From positions 1-44,332 of the forward strand of contig CAISLN010000009.1 of assembly GCA_903886275.1 (NCBI GenBank): a stretch of DNA of 44,332 nt. The letters run 5' to 3'. Each line of letters starts with the position of its first letter. The stretch's first letter is position 1. The DNA is from an uncultured beta proteobacterium. GTDB taxonomy: Bacteria; Pseudomonadota; Gammaproteobacteria; Burkholderiales; Burkholderiaceae_C. This document shows, in pieces, positions 1 to 9,505 of this stretch. The notes under the pieces were generated by a model. It did no database searches. It was given only the letters and a program-made list of their open reading frames with translations, and had not been told where the DNA came from. The translations under genes and the position numbers were made by a program.

Positions 1-23
1 CCCACCATGAGACGCTCGGCATA

Positions 24-190
24 CCCCCTTTCGCCGTGCGACAGCAACAACGCAACGCCAGAAACAAAAACCTACCGCTCCATGGACGGGAAGTTAAAAA
101 CGCCTCGCACACCCAAGCCCACGGTCCCCCTTTCGCCGTGCAACAGCAACAACGCAACGCCAGAAACCACGGTGCCATGCACGGGCAGTT
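24..190. repeat. Imperfect direct repeat, two copies 102 bp apart
   Basis: A 42-bp block at 24-65 recurs at 126-167 with one mismatch (G at 40, A at 142). Homology resumes after a small length difference: 80-95 matches 175-190 apart from two bases. Each copy is therefore about 65 to 72 bp. The repeat lies upstream of the DUF808 gene and near the window edge, so its full extent is unknown. Both strands can be read through part of it without stops, but nothing resembles a known protein. Function is unknown. Confidence 0.8.
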
Positions 191-279
191 GAGAGCCGCG
201 GTTTCACTCGCAGGTGTAGGGCCCTGTTTGGATTTGCTATCCTGAGCGGCTTTTCTCAACGCCCCTGCGCAACCCCAAT

Positions 280-1242
280 ATGGCCACCAGTCTTTTTGCC
301 CTTCTTGATGACATCGCCACCCTGCTCGACGATGTGGCCTTGCTGACCAAGGTGGCGGCGCAGAAGACCGCCGGTGTGCTGGGCGATGACCTGGCACTCA
401 ACGCGCAGCAGGTCAACGGCGTGGCCGCAGAGCGCGAACTGCCAGTGGTCTGGGCGGTGGGCAAGGGCTCGATGCTCAACAAGGCGATTTTGGTGCCCGC
501 GGCCCTGGTCCTGAGCCTGACGCTGCCCTGGGTCATCACGCCGTTGCTGATGCTGGGCGGCGCCTACCTGTGCTTTGAGGGCTTTGAGAAGCTGGCGCAC
601 CGTTTTTTGCACCGCGCCGGCGATCCGGACGATTTGAGCGACGCGCTGATGCTGGCCCTGGCCGACCCCTCTGTGGATCTGGTGGCGCTGGAAAAGGACA
701 AGATCAAGGGCGCCATCCGCACCGACTTTGTGTTGTCGGCCGAAATCATTGCCATCACCCTGGGCACGGTGCAAAACGCCAACTGGGAGACGCAGTTGGT
801 CGTGCTGTGCGCTGTGGCCATTGCCATGACCGTGGGTGTGTACGGCTTGGTGGCCGGCATTGTGAAGATCGACGATCTGGGCCTGTACCTCAGTCGGCTG
901 CCGCTCAAGGCAGGCTCTAGCCGCTGGAGGCAGGGCCTTGGCCTGTGGCTGCTGGCGGCAGCCCCCTGGTTGATGAAGACCCTGTCGGTGCTGGGCACCG
1001 CTGCCATGTTTTTGGTGGGTGGCGGCATTTTGTCGCATGGCCTGCCTTTTGTGCACCACGCGGCGCTGGCCGTGAGCGAGGGCTTTGCACAGGGCATGGG
1101 AGGAGCCGCCGGTCTACTGGGTACTGTGGTGTCCTTGAGTCTGGACCTGTTGGTCGGTCTGGTGGCCGGCGCGCTGGTGTTGCTGCTGGTCAGTGCCGGG
1201 CAGAAGTTGCTGCAGACCTTGCGACCTGCCCGTGGCGGGTAG
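280..1242 (+). CDS. DUF808 family inner-membrane protein (YedI-like)
   Basis: A 320-residue membrane protein. The N-terminus, with its paired Leu-Asp-Asp motifs (residues 8-18) followed by Lys-Val-Ala-Ala-Gln-Lys and a Gly-Asp-Asp-Leu-Ala motif, is characteristic of the DUF808/YedI family, and the length fits that family. Hydrophobic segments lie near residues 70-100, 150-195, 215-260 and 285-315. The molecular role of the family is not established. The ATG at 280 has no clear Shine-Dalgarno. A possible extended -10 (TGCTATCCT, 235-243) lies upstream without a good -35. The following transporter gene probably starts inside the last codons of this gene, suggesting translational coupling. Confidence 0.85.
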   Translation: MATSLFALLDDIATLLDDVALLTKVAAQKTAGVLGDDLALNAQQVNGVAAERELPVVWAVGKGSMLNKAILVPAALVLSLTLPWVITPLLMLGGAYLCFEGFEKLAHRFLHRAGDPDDLSDALMLALADPSVDLVALEKDKIKGAIRTDFVLSAEIIAITLGTVQNANWETQLVVLCAVAIAMTVGVYGLVAGIVKIDDLGLYLSRLPLKAGSSRWRQGLGLWLLAAAPWLMKTLSVLGTAAMFLVGGGILSHGLPFVHHAALAVSEGFAQGMGGAAGLLGTVVSLSLDLLVGLVAGALVLLLVSAGQKLLQTLRPARGG

Positions 1243-2173
1243 CGCGGCAACTGCCTCCAAGGCGGCGCCGTCGCTGGCCACCGGCTTGGCGCTGGCGGTG
1301 CTGGGCGCGATTGCCTTTAGCGCCAAGGCCATCATCGTCAAACTGGCCTACCGCCACGGCGTGGACGCCATCACCCTGATCATGCTGCGCATGTTGTTTG
1401 CGCTGCCTTTTTTCCTGGCCATCGTCTGGTGGACCGGGCGGCCGCGCGCGGGCAAGCCGGTGCTGCCGCTGTCGCGCTCCGACCTGCTGGGTGTGCTGGG
1501 CCTGGGCTTTACCGGCTACTACCTGGCCAGCTTTTTGGACTTTGCCGGTCTGGCCTATATCAGCGCCTCGCTGGAGCGGCTCATTTTGTACCTGAACCCC
1601 ACCCTGGTGCTGCTGATGGGGTGCACGCTGTATGGCCGGGCCATCAGCCGCAACCAGTGGTTGGGCATGGCGATTAGCTATGGCGGCGTGCTGCTGGTGT
1701 TTGGCCATGAGGTGAACCTGGCCGGTGCCGATGTGGCCCTGGGAGCCCTGCTGGTTTTGTTGAGCGCCGTGTCCTATGCCATTTACCTGTCGTACAGCGG
1801 CGAGTTGGTGCTGCGCCTGGGCGCCACGCGGCTGGTGGGGCTGGCGACTTCGGTGGCCTGCGTCTTGTGCATTTTGCAGTTTGTGCTGACGCGCCCCTTG
1901 AGCGCGGCCCTTGCGGTGGCGCCCGAGGTGGTCTGGCTTTCGCTGCTCAATGCCATTGGCTGTACCGTGATTCCGGTGCTGCTGGTGATGAAGGCCATAG
2001 AGCGCATAGGCGCGGGCTTGGCCTCGCAGGTGGGCATGGTGGGCCCCATGTCCACCATCACCATGGGCGTGCTGATTTTGGACGAGCCCTTTACCAGCTG
2101 GGTGGTGGCTGGCACGGTGCTGGTGTTGGCGGGCGTTTTTGTCTGCAGCCGGGCGCGCAGGACCCTGGCCTGA
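1232..2173 (+). CDS. EamA/DMT family transporter
   Basis: A protein of 313 residues with ten predicted hydrophobic helices in two EamA repeats, as expected for a drug/metabolite transporter family permease in the inner membrane. The substrate cannot be told from sequence. The frame is open from a GTG at 1193, but that start would lie deep in the preceding gene. The GTG at 1232 overlaps the end of the DUF808 gene by 11 nt and places the first helix (Ala-Thr-Gly-Leu-Ala-Leu-Ala-Val-Leu-Gly) close to the N-terminus, so it is preferred. A second, convergent EamA gene follows 17 nt downstream. Confidence 0.85.
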   Translation: MAGSAATASKAAPSLATGLALAVLGAIAFSAKAIIVKLAYRHGVDAITLIMLRMLFALPFFLAIVWWTGRPRAGKPVLPLSRSDLLGVLGLGFTGYYLASFLDFAGLAYISASLERLILYLNPTLVLLMGCTLYGRAISRNQWLGMAISYGGVLLVFGHEVNLAGADVALGALLVLLSAVSYAIYLSYSGELVLRLGATRLVGLATSVACVLCILQFVLTRPLSAALAVAPEVVWLSLLNAIGCTVIPVLLVMKAIERIGAGLASQVGMVGPMSTITMGVLILDEPFTSWVVAGTVLVLAGVFVCSRARRTLA

Positions 2174-2190
2174 GCCGGGCGCCGCCTTTG

Positions 2191-3117
2191 CTATGCAGGC
2201 GCCTTCTGGGGTCCGCTGGAAAGGCCTATGCCAAGGATGATCAGCACAAAGGCCAGGGCGTGAAAGAGGCTGGGCGCTTCGCCCAAAAACACCGCCGACA
2301 GCAGGGCGGTGAACAGCGGCGTGAGGTTGACGAAATGCGCCGCCACATGGGGCCCGGCACGCTTCAATCCGGCACCAAAGGCTCCATAGGCCAGGATGGA
2401 GGGACCGACGGCCACATAGGCCAGCGCGGCGGCCAGCGACCAGCCCCATTGCACGGGGGCCGGCGCCAGCAAGCGTTCGCCCGTCATGAACAGCGTGGAC
2501 CAGAGCAGGCCAAACGCCATCTGGGCCAGCAAAAAGGCCTTCCAGTCGGCGCGCAGAGGGGCCGACTCGGCTGGGGAATGCATCAGCATCCAGCAGTACA
2601 CCGCCCAGCCTATGGAGGCTATCAGTACATAAAAGTCGCCCGGCACCAGGCGAAACTGGGCCAGCACCGCCCACTCGCCGCGGCTGAGCACCAGCAGCAC
2701 CCCTGCAATCGACAATGCAGCGCCCAGCAGCTGGCGCGCGTGGATGCGTTGGCCAAAAAACAGGCGACCAATCAACAGCATCCACACCGGCGTGCTCGCA
2801 CCCACCAGGGTGACGTTGATGGCCGTAGAGGTGTGCAGCGCCAGGTAGTTCAGGGCGTTGTAGCCGCTGGTGCCCAAGAGGCCCAGCACGCAAAAGCGCC
2901 GCCACTGGTGCCACAGGGGACTGCCCGGCCTGAGCACGCGCCATGCAAAGGGCAACAGAATCAAAAAGGCCAGCGTCCAGCGCAGCAGATTGAAGGCCAT
3001 GGGCCCGATCAGCGCGCCCACCATGCGTCCCACCACCGCATTGCCGGCCCAGAGCAGCGGCGCCAAGGTGAGGAAGAAAAACGCGGAGGGACTGAGGCGA
3101 TGCTGCATGGCGGCCAC
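2191..3117 (-). CDS. EamA/DMT family transporter
   Basis: A 308-residue permease with ten hydrophobic segments and the two-fold EamA repeat. The first helix contains the Leu-Leu-Trp-Ala-Gly-Asn motif with a following Gly-Arg, typical of this family. It acts in the inner membrane, probably as an exporter of small metabolites; the substrate is unknown. It is convergent with the EamA gene ending at 2173 and divergent from the oxidoreductase starting at 3237. The two EamA proteins are clearly different in sequence, so they are paralogous families rather than a recent duplication. Confidence 0.85.
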   Translation of the reverse strand: MAAMQHRLSPSAFFFLTLAPLLWAGNAVVGRMVGALIGPMAFNLLRWTLAFLILLPFAWRVLRPGSPLWHQWRRFCVLGLLGTSGYNALNYLALHTSTAINVTLVGASTPVWMLLIGRLFFGQRIHARQLLGAALSIAGVLLVLSRGEWAVLAQFRLVPGDFYVLIASIGWAVYCWMLMHSPAESAPLRADWKAFLLAQMAFGLLWSTLFMTGERLLAPAPVQWGWSLAAALAYVAVGPSILAYGAFGAGLKRAGPHVAAHFVNLTPLFTALLSAVFLGEAPSLFHALAFVLIILGIGLSSGPQKAPA

Positions 3118-3236
3118 TGTACTCGGCTATGCGGACGCGGCTGCGCGTAAAGCGGCGTTTCGTGGCACGATGGCGACGCGCTGCCCGCAAGGCCTGCGGC
3201 ACTGCGCAAGCCCAACCGATTTCCCAAGAGACTCCC

Positions 3237-4232
3237 ATGACGCAAACCACTTCCCGTGCCATCCACATCAGCCAGCATGGCGGCCCCGAACAACTGACCC
3301 TGGTGAATGTCACCGTGGGCGAGCCCGGCCCCGGCGAAATCCGCATCCGCCACAAGGCCGTGGGCCTGAACTTCATCGATGTCTACCAGCGCAGTGGCCT
3401 CTACCCCATGAACCTGCCGGTGCAGTTGGGCATGGAAGCCTCGGGTGTGGTCGAGGCGGTGGGCGAGGGCGTCACGCATCTGAAGGTGGGCGACCGCGCG
3501 GCCTACGCCAGCCAGCCTCCAGGGAGCTACTGCGAACTGCGCGTGATGCCGGCCAAGTGCGTCTGCCAACTGCCCGACGGCATTGATTTCGATACCGGCG
3601 CGGCCATGATGCTTAAGGGCCTGACGGCCCAGTACCTGTTGCGCCGCACCCTGCCCCAGGGCGGCTTGAATCCCGGGGACTTTGTGCTGTTCCATGCCGC
3701 TGCCGGTGGTGTGGGCCTGATTGCCTGCCAGTGGGCCAAAGCCCTGGGCCTGCAGCTGATTGGCACGGCCGGCTCGGACGCCAAATGCGCCCTGGCCAAG
3801 GAACATGGCGCAGCCCATGTCATCAACTATGCGACAGAAGACTTCCAGGCCCGGGTGAAGGAAATCACCGGTGGCAAGGGCGTGAAGGTGGTGTATGACT
3901 CGGTGGGCAAAGACACCTGGGACAAGTCGCTGGACTGCCTGGCACCCTTTGGCCTGATGGCCAGCTTTGGCAATGCCTCGGGCCCGGTGGCGCCGTTTGC
4001 GCCCGGCACTCTGGGAGCCAAGGGTTCGATTTATGTGACGCGCCAGACCCTGTTCACCCACATTGCTACGCGCGAGAGCACGCAGGCCATGGCGGACGAG
4101 CTGTTTGCCGTGGTGCTGTCGGGCGCCGTCAAGATCCGCATTGACCAGCGCTTCAAGCTCGAAGATGTGCAGGCGGCGCACCGTGCGTTGGAAGCGCGCC
4201 AGACGACTGGCTGCACGATTCTGACCTTGTAA
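3237..4232 (+). CDS. qorA: NADPH:quinone oxidoreductase, zinc-free MDR family
   Basis: A cytosolic enzyme of 331 residues in the medium-chain dehydrogenase family, quinone oxidoreductase branch. It is expected to reduce quinones by one electron with NADPH. The sequence shows the N-terminal Gln-His-Gly-Gly-Pro-Glu motif, the Gly-Leu-Asn-Phe-Ile-Asp-Val-Tyr-Gln-Arg motif, and a Rossmann loop His-Ala-Ala-Ala-Gly-Gly-Val-Gly near residue 150. The structural zinc cysteines of alcohol dehydrogenases are absent. The ATG at 3237 begins exactly at the conserved N-terminus; the frame stays open from 3129 but the extension is basic and unlike the family. Symbol by family resemblance. Confidence 0.88.
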   Translation: MTQTTSRAIHISQHGGPEQLTLVNVTVGEPGPGEIRIRHKAVGLNFIDVYQRSGLYPMNLPVQLGMEASGVVEAVGEGVTHLKVGDRAAYASQPPGSYCELRVMPAKCVCQLPDGIDFDTGAAMMLKGLTAQYLLRRTLPQGGLNPGDFVLFHAAAGGVGLIACQWAKALGLQLIGTAGSDAKCALAKEHGAAHVINYATEDFQARVKEITGGKGVKVVYDSVGKDTWDKSLDCLAPFGLMASFGNASGPVAPFAPGTLGAKGSIYVTRQTLFTHIATRESTQAMADELFAVVLSGAVKIRIDQRFKLEDVQAAHRALEARQTTGCTILTL

Positions 4233-4243
4233 GGTTATTGCTT

Positions 4244-4264
4244 GCGGGGCTACAAAAGCCCCGC
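4244..4264. other. Stem-loop after the quinone oxidoreductase gene
   Basis: A perfect 8-bp stem (GCGGGGCT at 4244-4251, AGCCCCGC at 4257-4264) with a 5-nt loop lies 11 nt past the stop at 4232, between two convergent genes. Neither strand has a T-tract after the stem, so it is at best a weak or protein-dependent terminator, or an RNA 3'-end stabiliser. Confidence 0.45.
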
Positions 4265-4374
4265 ATGGAAAAACTTAGCCAAGCAGCCAGGTATCGAAGT
4301 ATCTAAATATCCAAACACCCTATCCTGCGGAACAGCACAAGTCCGCAAGAGGCGAAGGACGAGCCCGCCAGTTC

Positions 4375-5286
4375 CTAGAACAGGAAACCGGTGGACAGCA
4401 CCTGCTCACTCATCCAAATCGTCTGGTCTGCCGAGCCCTGGTAAACCGGTACACCCGTGAGCGCACCGTAGGCAATCTTTTGCGTGAGTTCGAGGAATAT
4501 GGTTTTGTAGACCGTGTAGCGCAGTCCCACTTCTACACCGGCCGTCCAGCCATTGATCTGCCACCAGTCGCCCTTGGAGAAGCAGCAGATGTTCTGGTTC
4601 TTGGGGCCCACCTGGTTTTCATTGCCAAAAATCGTGTTGTCGGCATGGGGCAGCAATATGCCGGCGCCGACGCGGCTGATCAATTCCAGATCGCCCGGCT
4701 TATGGACCGGGCCCGCCAGATGGTTCAGCCAGACGGCATTGACCATGAGGTGGTTCAGGCCGTTGTGCAGGGCGTAATTGAAATTTTGCTTGTCTAGCAC
4801 CTGGTTCTGGTTGTAGGGCTGACCGGCTTTCGTTCCGCTGACCTGGACCGTTTGACCGAAGTCGGTGTTGTATTTGCTGTGGTCCAGGGAAAATTCGATA
4901 GCGAAGGTTTTCTCCGGGTTCATGAACTTGCCAATCCGCACATTCTCTTGTGGGTTGGTGAAGTCCAGACCAAACAAAGAGGTCACCGTATCTTGCACGC
5001 TGGAAGGGAAGTCGCTGGCTGCCGCTTGGTGCACCGTAAAGTCATTGCCCTGGCTTGGCTGGGATACATGGATATCGGAGGGTGCGTACTGCTGGCGGCT
5101 ATAGCCCCATGAAAAATACCAGTTGTTTTCTTCGCTCAGGGCACGCTCCAAACTCGCCTTGGTGGAGATTGCTGGCGTGGGGTTTGCAGCGGCTGTTTCC
5201 GTCACGGCTTGGGCCCTAACCACCGAGTAAGGTGCCAGAGCCAATAGCGCAGCGGCCAGGAAGTGTTTTGTATAGGATTTGTGCAT
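4375..5286 (-). CDS. Outer-membrane beta-barrel protein, function unknown
   Basis: A protein of 303 residues. The N-terminus is a clear Sec signal peptide (basic His-Lys-Ser-Tyr-Thr-Lys start, alanine/leucine core, likely cut near Val-Arg-Ala-Gln-Ala, residues 22-26). The mature part has alternating aromatic and polar residues and ends in a Phe-Leu-Phe carboxyl terminus, the usual BAM recognition signature of outer-membrane barrels. I do not recognise a characterised family; it is longer than the lipid A deacylase PagL, which I considered. The ATG at 5286 is chosen because the signal peptide starts there; the frame is open further upstream to 5352. It is convergent with the quinone reductase and has its own 270-bp upstream region. 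Confidence 0.7.
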   Translation of the reverse strand: MHKSYTKHFLAAALLALAPYSVVRAQAVTETAAANPTPAISTKASLERALSEENNWYFSWGYSRQQYAPSDIHVSQPSQGNDFTVHQAAASDFPSSVQDTVTSLFGLDFTNPQENVRIGKFMNPEKTFAIEFSLDHSKYNTDFGQTVQVSGTKAGQPYNQNQVLDKQNFNYALHNGLNHLMVNAVWLNHLAGPVHKPGDLELISRVGAGILLPHADNTIFGNENQVGPKNQNICCFSKGDWWQINGWTAGVEVGLRYTVYKTIFLELTQKIAYGALTGVPVYQGSADQTIWMSEQVLSTGFLF

Positions 5287-5513
5287 GGGGGGTCCAAGAA
5301 GGCAATGAAATTGCTTGATGCTGCCGAAGCGGGATTCCGCTAGAGGGCCCATTCGATAGCCATTGGGCGCTGGGGCAACACAATCGATTTTTATTTTACA
5401 GCAAGGCCCTCTGAAGAAATCCGCATGCCGGCCCTGCAGGGTTACCGCTACCGGCCTGGCACGCCGCTCAGGAAATGCGCGGTGGGTTGGCGTGAAGCTG
5501 TGGAATAACGGAA

Positions 5514-5540
5514 TTAAAAAAGCCCGCTGATGCGGGCTTG
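5514..5540 (-). terminator. Rho-independent terminator of the H-NS-family gene
   Basis: Read on the minus strand, a perfect 7-bp stem AGCCCGC/GCGGGCT with a 4-nt loop is followed directly by a run of T (5520-5515). It lies just past the stop at 5561. Confidence 0.85.
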
Positions 5541-5560
5541 GTGCGTGCAGGCTGAATCAA

Positions 5561-5857
5561 TTACTTGATCAGAAACTCGCTTTTTTCTCTGCCTTGCAGC
5601 CACTTGGGTGCCAAGCCACGGCCAGACCATTCTTTGCCGGACACGGGGTCGCGGTATTTGGCTGCGACCTTATTGCCTTCGGTCTTTACCTTCTTGGCGC
5701 CACGGGAGGCTCCGAAGATATCTTCTTGGGTCAGGCCAAAGGTGGAAATCAGGACCTTGACTTGGTTAATGGCGTCAGCCAGTTCAGTCTGGCGCGTTTC
5801 CTGAATGAGTTTTTCCAACGACTCTTTTTGCGCAATTAGTTCTTGTAAGGTTGCCAT
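5561..5857 (-). CDS. H-NS family nucleoid-associated protein
   Basis: A protein of 98 residues. The N-terminal half is a helical, charged oligomerisation region (residues 2-40) and the C-terminal half carries the H-NS DNA-binding signature Tyr-Arg-Asp-Pro, Trp-Ser-Gly-Arg-Gly, Ala-Pro-Lys-Trp. Betaproteobacterial homologues bind AT-rich DNA and silence horizontally acquired genes. The ATG at 5857 starts the conserved Ala-Thr-Leu-Gln-Glu-Leu segment; a GTG two codons upstream (5863) is an alternative. The upstream region to 6005 is AT-rich relative to the window, as often seen for autoregulated H-NS genes. In this window the low-G+C serine hydrolase gene (39215-40225) and the AT-rich stretch at 35196-35262 would be natural targets; that is inference. 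Confidence 0.93.
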   Translation of the reverse strand: MATLQELIAQKESLEKLIQETRQTELADAINQVKVLISTFGLTQEDIFGASRGAKKVKTEGNKVAAKYRDPVSGKEWSGRGLAPKWLQGREKSEFLIK

Positions 5858-6005
5858 ATTCACTATCTGTAAAATTATTGAATTTAAAGTTCGCGCATGA
5901 TGCGCAGTGCCTATCCTACTCTCAATATGCGGATTTCGCTTTTGTGTGTGCTTTAAAGTTATTGTAAAAGTACGATACAGGGGATTTGAATACCTATCCT
6001 ATTCA

Positions 6006-6524
6006 TTAACGCCCGCGTCGCACCCTGAGCAGCTCGTCCAAAATCAGGCATGCCGCACCCAAGGTGATGGCGCTATCGGCCAGATTAAAAGCGGGAAAGT
6101 GGTAGCCGTGGCTATGGAAGTCCAGAAAATCCACCACATAGCCATACAGTATCCGGTCTATCACATTGCCCAATGCGCCACCGAGCACACAGGCCATGGC
6201 AAAGCAAAACAGGCGCTGGCCGGGGTGGGACTTGATCATCCAGATGATGACAGCCGCAGCGACCAGACCCAAGCCGGTGAAGAACCAGCGCTGCCAACCG
6301 GAGGCTCCGGCCAGAAACGAGAAGGCCGCGCCGCTGTTATGGGCCCGCACCATGTTGAAGAAGCTGGTGACATAGCTGCTGTCGCCCAGGTGGTAATAGC
6401 CCACCACCAGCACCTTGGTGAACTGGTCCATCAGCACCAAGATGAAGGCCAGGCCCAGCCACGGCAGCATGCCACCCGACCTCTGCAGCCCCATGCCGCC
6501 GGATTTTCTGGAAGCGCGGGCCAT
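6006..6524 (-). CDS. lspA: Lipoprotein signal peptidase (signal peptidase II)
   Basis: A 172-residue inner-membrane aspartic protease that removes signal peptides from prolipoproteins after lipid attachment. Four hydrophobic helices are visible. The two catalytic aspartates are in the conserved motifs Asn-Val-Ile-Asp-Arg and Phe-Asn-Leu-Ala-Asp-Ser, and Asp-Gln-Phe-Thr-Lys is present in helix 1. Two consecutive ATG codons (6527 and 6524) overlap the stop of ileS, giving either an ATGA or a TGATG overlap. The coupling to ileS is the classical arrangement in proteobacteria. Its substrates in this window include the 52-residue lipoprotein at 40286. Confidence 0.96.
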   Translation of the reverse strand: MARASRKSGGMGLQRSGGMLPWLGLAFILVLMDQFTKVLVVGYYHLGDSSYVTSFFNMVRAHNSGAAFSFLAGASGWQRWFFTGLGLVAAAVIIWMIKSHPGQRLFCFAMACVLGGALGNVIDRILYGYVVDFLDFHSHGYHFPAFNLADSAITLGAACLILDELLRVRRGR

Positions 6525-9406
6525 CATGCGAATACTCTCACTTCACCCGCGCCATACAGGTTGCCCGCACAGCGAGCGCAAAGGGTGGGGTGTTCGGCCA
6601 CAGCGCCCACATCCAGGCAGTAATGCCAGCAGCGCTCGCACTTGGTGGCGCTTGATGCATTCACCGCAATCGCCTGCACATCGGCTGCCACCAGGGTCAC
6701 GGCGGAGGTGATGAACACATACTTCAGGTCGGCACCCAAACTCGACAGCAGGGCGTGGTCTGCCGGGTTGACGGTCAACGTCACTTCGGCCTGTAGCGAC
6801 GCACCCACCTGGCCGGCCGCGCGCAGGACTTCGATGTCCTTGTTCACCGCTTCACGCAGTGCGCGTATGCGCGACCACTTGGCCAGCAAGGCCTCGTTTG
6901 CGGCGGGCAACTCTGCATAGGTTTCTAGGAAGATGGTCTGGTCGGCCGTGACCTTGCCGGTGGCACCCAGCACGCTCCAGGCCTCTTCGGCGGTAAAGCT
7001 CAGGAAGGGCGCCATCCAGCGCAGCATGGCCTGGGTGATTTGCCACAGCGCGGTCTGGGCCGAGCGGCGCGCCAGCGAATTCGCGGCCGTCGTATAGAGC
7101 CGGTCTTTGAGGATGTCGAGATAAAAGGCGCCCAGGTCTTCGCTGCAATAGATCTGCAGCTTGGAGACCACCGGGTGGAACTCGTACACGTTGTAGTGCG
7201 TGAGGATGTCTTCCTGCAATTGCGACAGGCGGCTCAGGGCATAGCGGTCGATTTCTAGCAGCTGCTCTGGGGCGACGGTGTCGGTGGCCGGGTCAAAGTC
7301 GCTGACATTGGCCATCAGGAACTTCAAGGTGTTGCGTACGCGGCGATACGTGTCCACCACGCGGGCCAGAATTTTTTCGTCGATGTTCAGGTCGCCCGAG
7401 TAGTCGGTGGAGGCCACCCACAGGCGCACGATTTCGGCGCCCAGCTTGTCGCTGACCGTTTGCGGCTCCACCGTGTTGCCCAGGCTCTTGCTCATCTTGC
7501 GGCCCTGGCCGTCGGTGGCAAAGCCGTGCGTCAACAGGCCCTTGTAGGGGGCGCGGTCATACAGGGCGCAGCCCAGTAAGAGCGAGCTGTGGAACCAGCC
7601 TCGGTGCTGGTCATGGCCTTCGAGGTACAGGTCCGCTTCTGGGCCTTCTGCATGGAAGGGCGCTCGTCCGTACGCATCTTTGTGGCTGCCGCGCAGCACA
7701 TGCTGGAAGGTCGAGCCACTGTCAAACCAGACCTCTAGGATGTCGGTGCTCTTGGTGTAGTCGGGCGCGTCCGCCGCACCCAGAATTTCTTCGGTGCTGA
7801 CACGGCTCCAGGCCTCGATGCCGCCTTGCTCAACGATGGTCGCGGCCTGGTCCAGGATCTCCATGGTGCGTGGGTGCAGCTCACCCGAATCCTTGTGTAA
7901 AAAGAAGGGCACGGGCACGCCCCAGCTGCGCTGGCGACTGATGCACCAGTCGGGCCGATTCGCGATCATGTCGCGCAGCCGGGTCTTGCCGTTCTCGGGG
8001 TAGAAGCGGGTCTGCTCGATCGCGTCCAATGCCAACTGACGCAAGGTCTTGGGTGCCTTGTCGCTGGTGAATACGCCCTCGCCCTCGTCCATGCGGATAA
8101 ACCACTGGGCGGCGGCGCGGTAGATCACCGGCGTCTTGTGGCGCCAGCAATGGGGGTAGCTGTGGGTGATGGGGTTGGTGGCCATGAGGCGATCACTCTC
8201 TGCCAGCACTTCGAGGATGCGGGCGCAGGCCTTCCAGATGTGCATGCCACCAAACAGCGGCAGCTCGGCGGCATAGGCGCCGTTGCCCTGCACCGGGTTC
8301 AGGATGTCGTCGTACTTCATGCCGTGGGCCACGCAGCTGTTGAAGTCATCCACGCCATAGGCAGGTGCCGAGTGCACGATGCCGGTGCCGTCACTGTCGC
8401 TCACATAGTCGGCCAGGTACAGGGGCGACAGGCGTTTGTAGCTGTATTCGCCTTCGTCTTCACCCAGGTCATAAAGCGGGTGGCGAAACACCAGGCCGCG
8501 CAGGGCTTCGCCACGGGCGGTGGCGATGATGCTGCCGGTCAGGCTGTAGCGCTCCAGCGCCTTGTCCACCAAATTGGCACCCAGCAGCAGCAGGCCGCGC
8601 GGCGTGTCCACCAGGGCGTATTCCAGCTCCGGGTGCGCATTCAAGGCCTGGTTGGCGGGGATGGTCCAGGCGGTGGTGGTCCAGATCACCGCAAAGGCTT
8701 TTTTGGACTCGGGCAGGGCGGAGAGGCCAAAGGCTTTTGCCAAAGCAGCCGCGTCATTGGCCTCAAAGGCCACATCCAGCGTGTCGCTCTTTTTGTCGGC
8801 GTATTCGATCTCGAACTCGGCCAGGCTCGATCCGCAGTCAAAGCACCAGTACACGGGCTTCAGACCACGGTAGACAAAGCCGCGCTCGATCACGCGCTTG
8901 AAGGCGCGGATTTCGCCCGCCTCGTTGGCCGGGTCCATGGTGCGGTAGGGCCGCTCCCAGTCGCCCAAAACGCCAAGGCGCTTGAAGTCTTCGCGCTGCT
9001 GGTTGATTTGCTCGGTGGCAAAGGCGCGGCTCTTGGCCTGCATGTCGTCTCTGGAGAGCTTGCGGCCATGCAGTTTTTCGATGGCGTTCTCAATCGGCAG
9101 GCCGTGGCAATCCCAGCCGGGGATGTATTGCGCGTCGAACCCTGCGAGCTGCTTGGACTTGACGATCATGTCCTTCAAGACCTTGTTCAAGGCGTGGCCG
9201 ATGTGCAGCTTGCCATTGGCATAGGGCGGGCCGTCATGCAACACAAACAGAGGTGCGCCCTCTCTGGCATCGCGCAGCTTTTTGTAAATGCCTTGGTCGC
9301 TCCAGGCCTTTGCCCAGGCGGGTTCGCGCTTGGGCAAATCGCCGCGCATCGGGAAGGCGGTATCGGGCAGGTTCAGGGTGCTGCGGTAATCAACTTTTTC
9401 GGACAT
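6524..9406 (-). CDS. ileS: Isoleucyl-tRNA synthetase
   Basis: A class I aminoacyl-tRNA synthetase of 960 residues, cytosolic, charging tRNA-Ile. The HIGH motif is at residues 68-71 after Pro-Pro-Tyr-Ala-Asn-Gly. The Lys-Met-Ser-Lys-Ser loop is near residue 636. The editing domain lies between them. At the C-terminus two Cys-x2-Cys pairs (Cys-Glu-Arg-Cys and Cys-Ala-Arg-Cys, about residues 925-945) form the zinc-binding domain of the bacterial eubacterial-type enzyme. Length and domain order are normal. It lies 99 bp downstream of ribF on the same strand and overlaps lspA, so ribF-ileS-lspA is probably one transcription unit. Confidence 0.98.
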   Translation of the reverse strand: MSEKVDYRSTLNLPDTAFPMRGDLPKREPAWAKAWSDQGIYKKLRDAREGAPLFVLHDGPPYANGKLHIGHALNKVLKDMIVKSKQLAGFDAQYIPGWDCHGLPIENAIEKLHGRKLSRDDMQAKSRAFATEQINQQREDFKRLGVLGDWERPYRTMDPANEAGEIRAFKRVIERGFVYRGLKPVYWCFDCGSSLAEFEIEYADKKSDTLDVAFEANDAAALAKAFGLSALPESKKAFAVIWTTTAWTIPANQALNAHPELEYALVDTPRGLLLLGANLVDKALERYSLTGSIIATARGEALRGLVFRHPLYDLGEDEGEYSYKRLSPLYLADYVSDSDGTGIVHSAPAYGVDDFNSCVAHGMKYDDILNPVQGNGAYAAELPLFGGMHIWKACARILEVLAESDRLMATNPITHSYPHCWRHKTPVIYRAAAQWFIRMDEGEGVFTSDKAPKTLRQLALDAIEQTRFYPENGKTRLRDMIANRPDWCISRQRSWGVPVPFFLHKDSGELHPRTMEILDQAATIVEQGGIEAWSRVSTEEILGAADAPDYTKSTDILEVWFDSGSTFQHVLRGSHKDAYGRAPFHAEGPEADLYLEGHDQHRGWFHSSLLLGCALYDRAPYKGLLTHGFATDGQGRKMSKSLGNTVEPQTVSDKLGAEIVRLWVASTDYSGDLNIDEKILARVVDTYRRVRNTLKFLMANVSDFDPATDTVAPEQLLEIDRYALSRLSQLQEDILTHYNVYEFHPVVSKLQIYCSEDLGAFYLDILKDRLYTTAANSLARRSAQTALWQITQAMLRWMAPFLSFTAEEAWSVLGATGKVTADQTIFLETYAELPAANEALLAKWSRIRALREAVNKDIEVLRAAGQVGASLQAEVTLTVNPADHALLSSLGADLKYVFITSAVTLVAADVQAIAVNASSATKCERCWHYCLDVGAVAEHPTLCARCAGNLYGAGEVRVFA

Positions 9407-9505
9407 GGCGAATTCTCAGGTAGGGGCGCTTGGCAGTGGAGGGGGCAGGGCGCTGCTGCCGGGTGGGTTCGGTAGACGCGGGGCCAGGTGCGTCGAGAGG
9501 CCCCG

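Noticed and set aside
8138..9475. A 445-codon open frame on the plus strand
   Set aside because: It lies wholly over ileS, which is unmistakable on the other strand; the encoded peptide has low-complexity composition typical of an antisense frame in high-G+C DNA.
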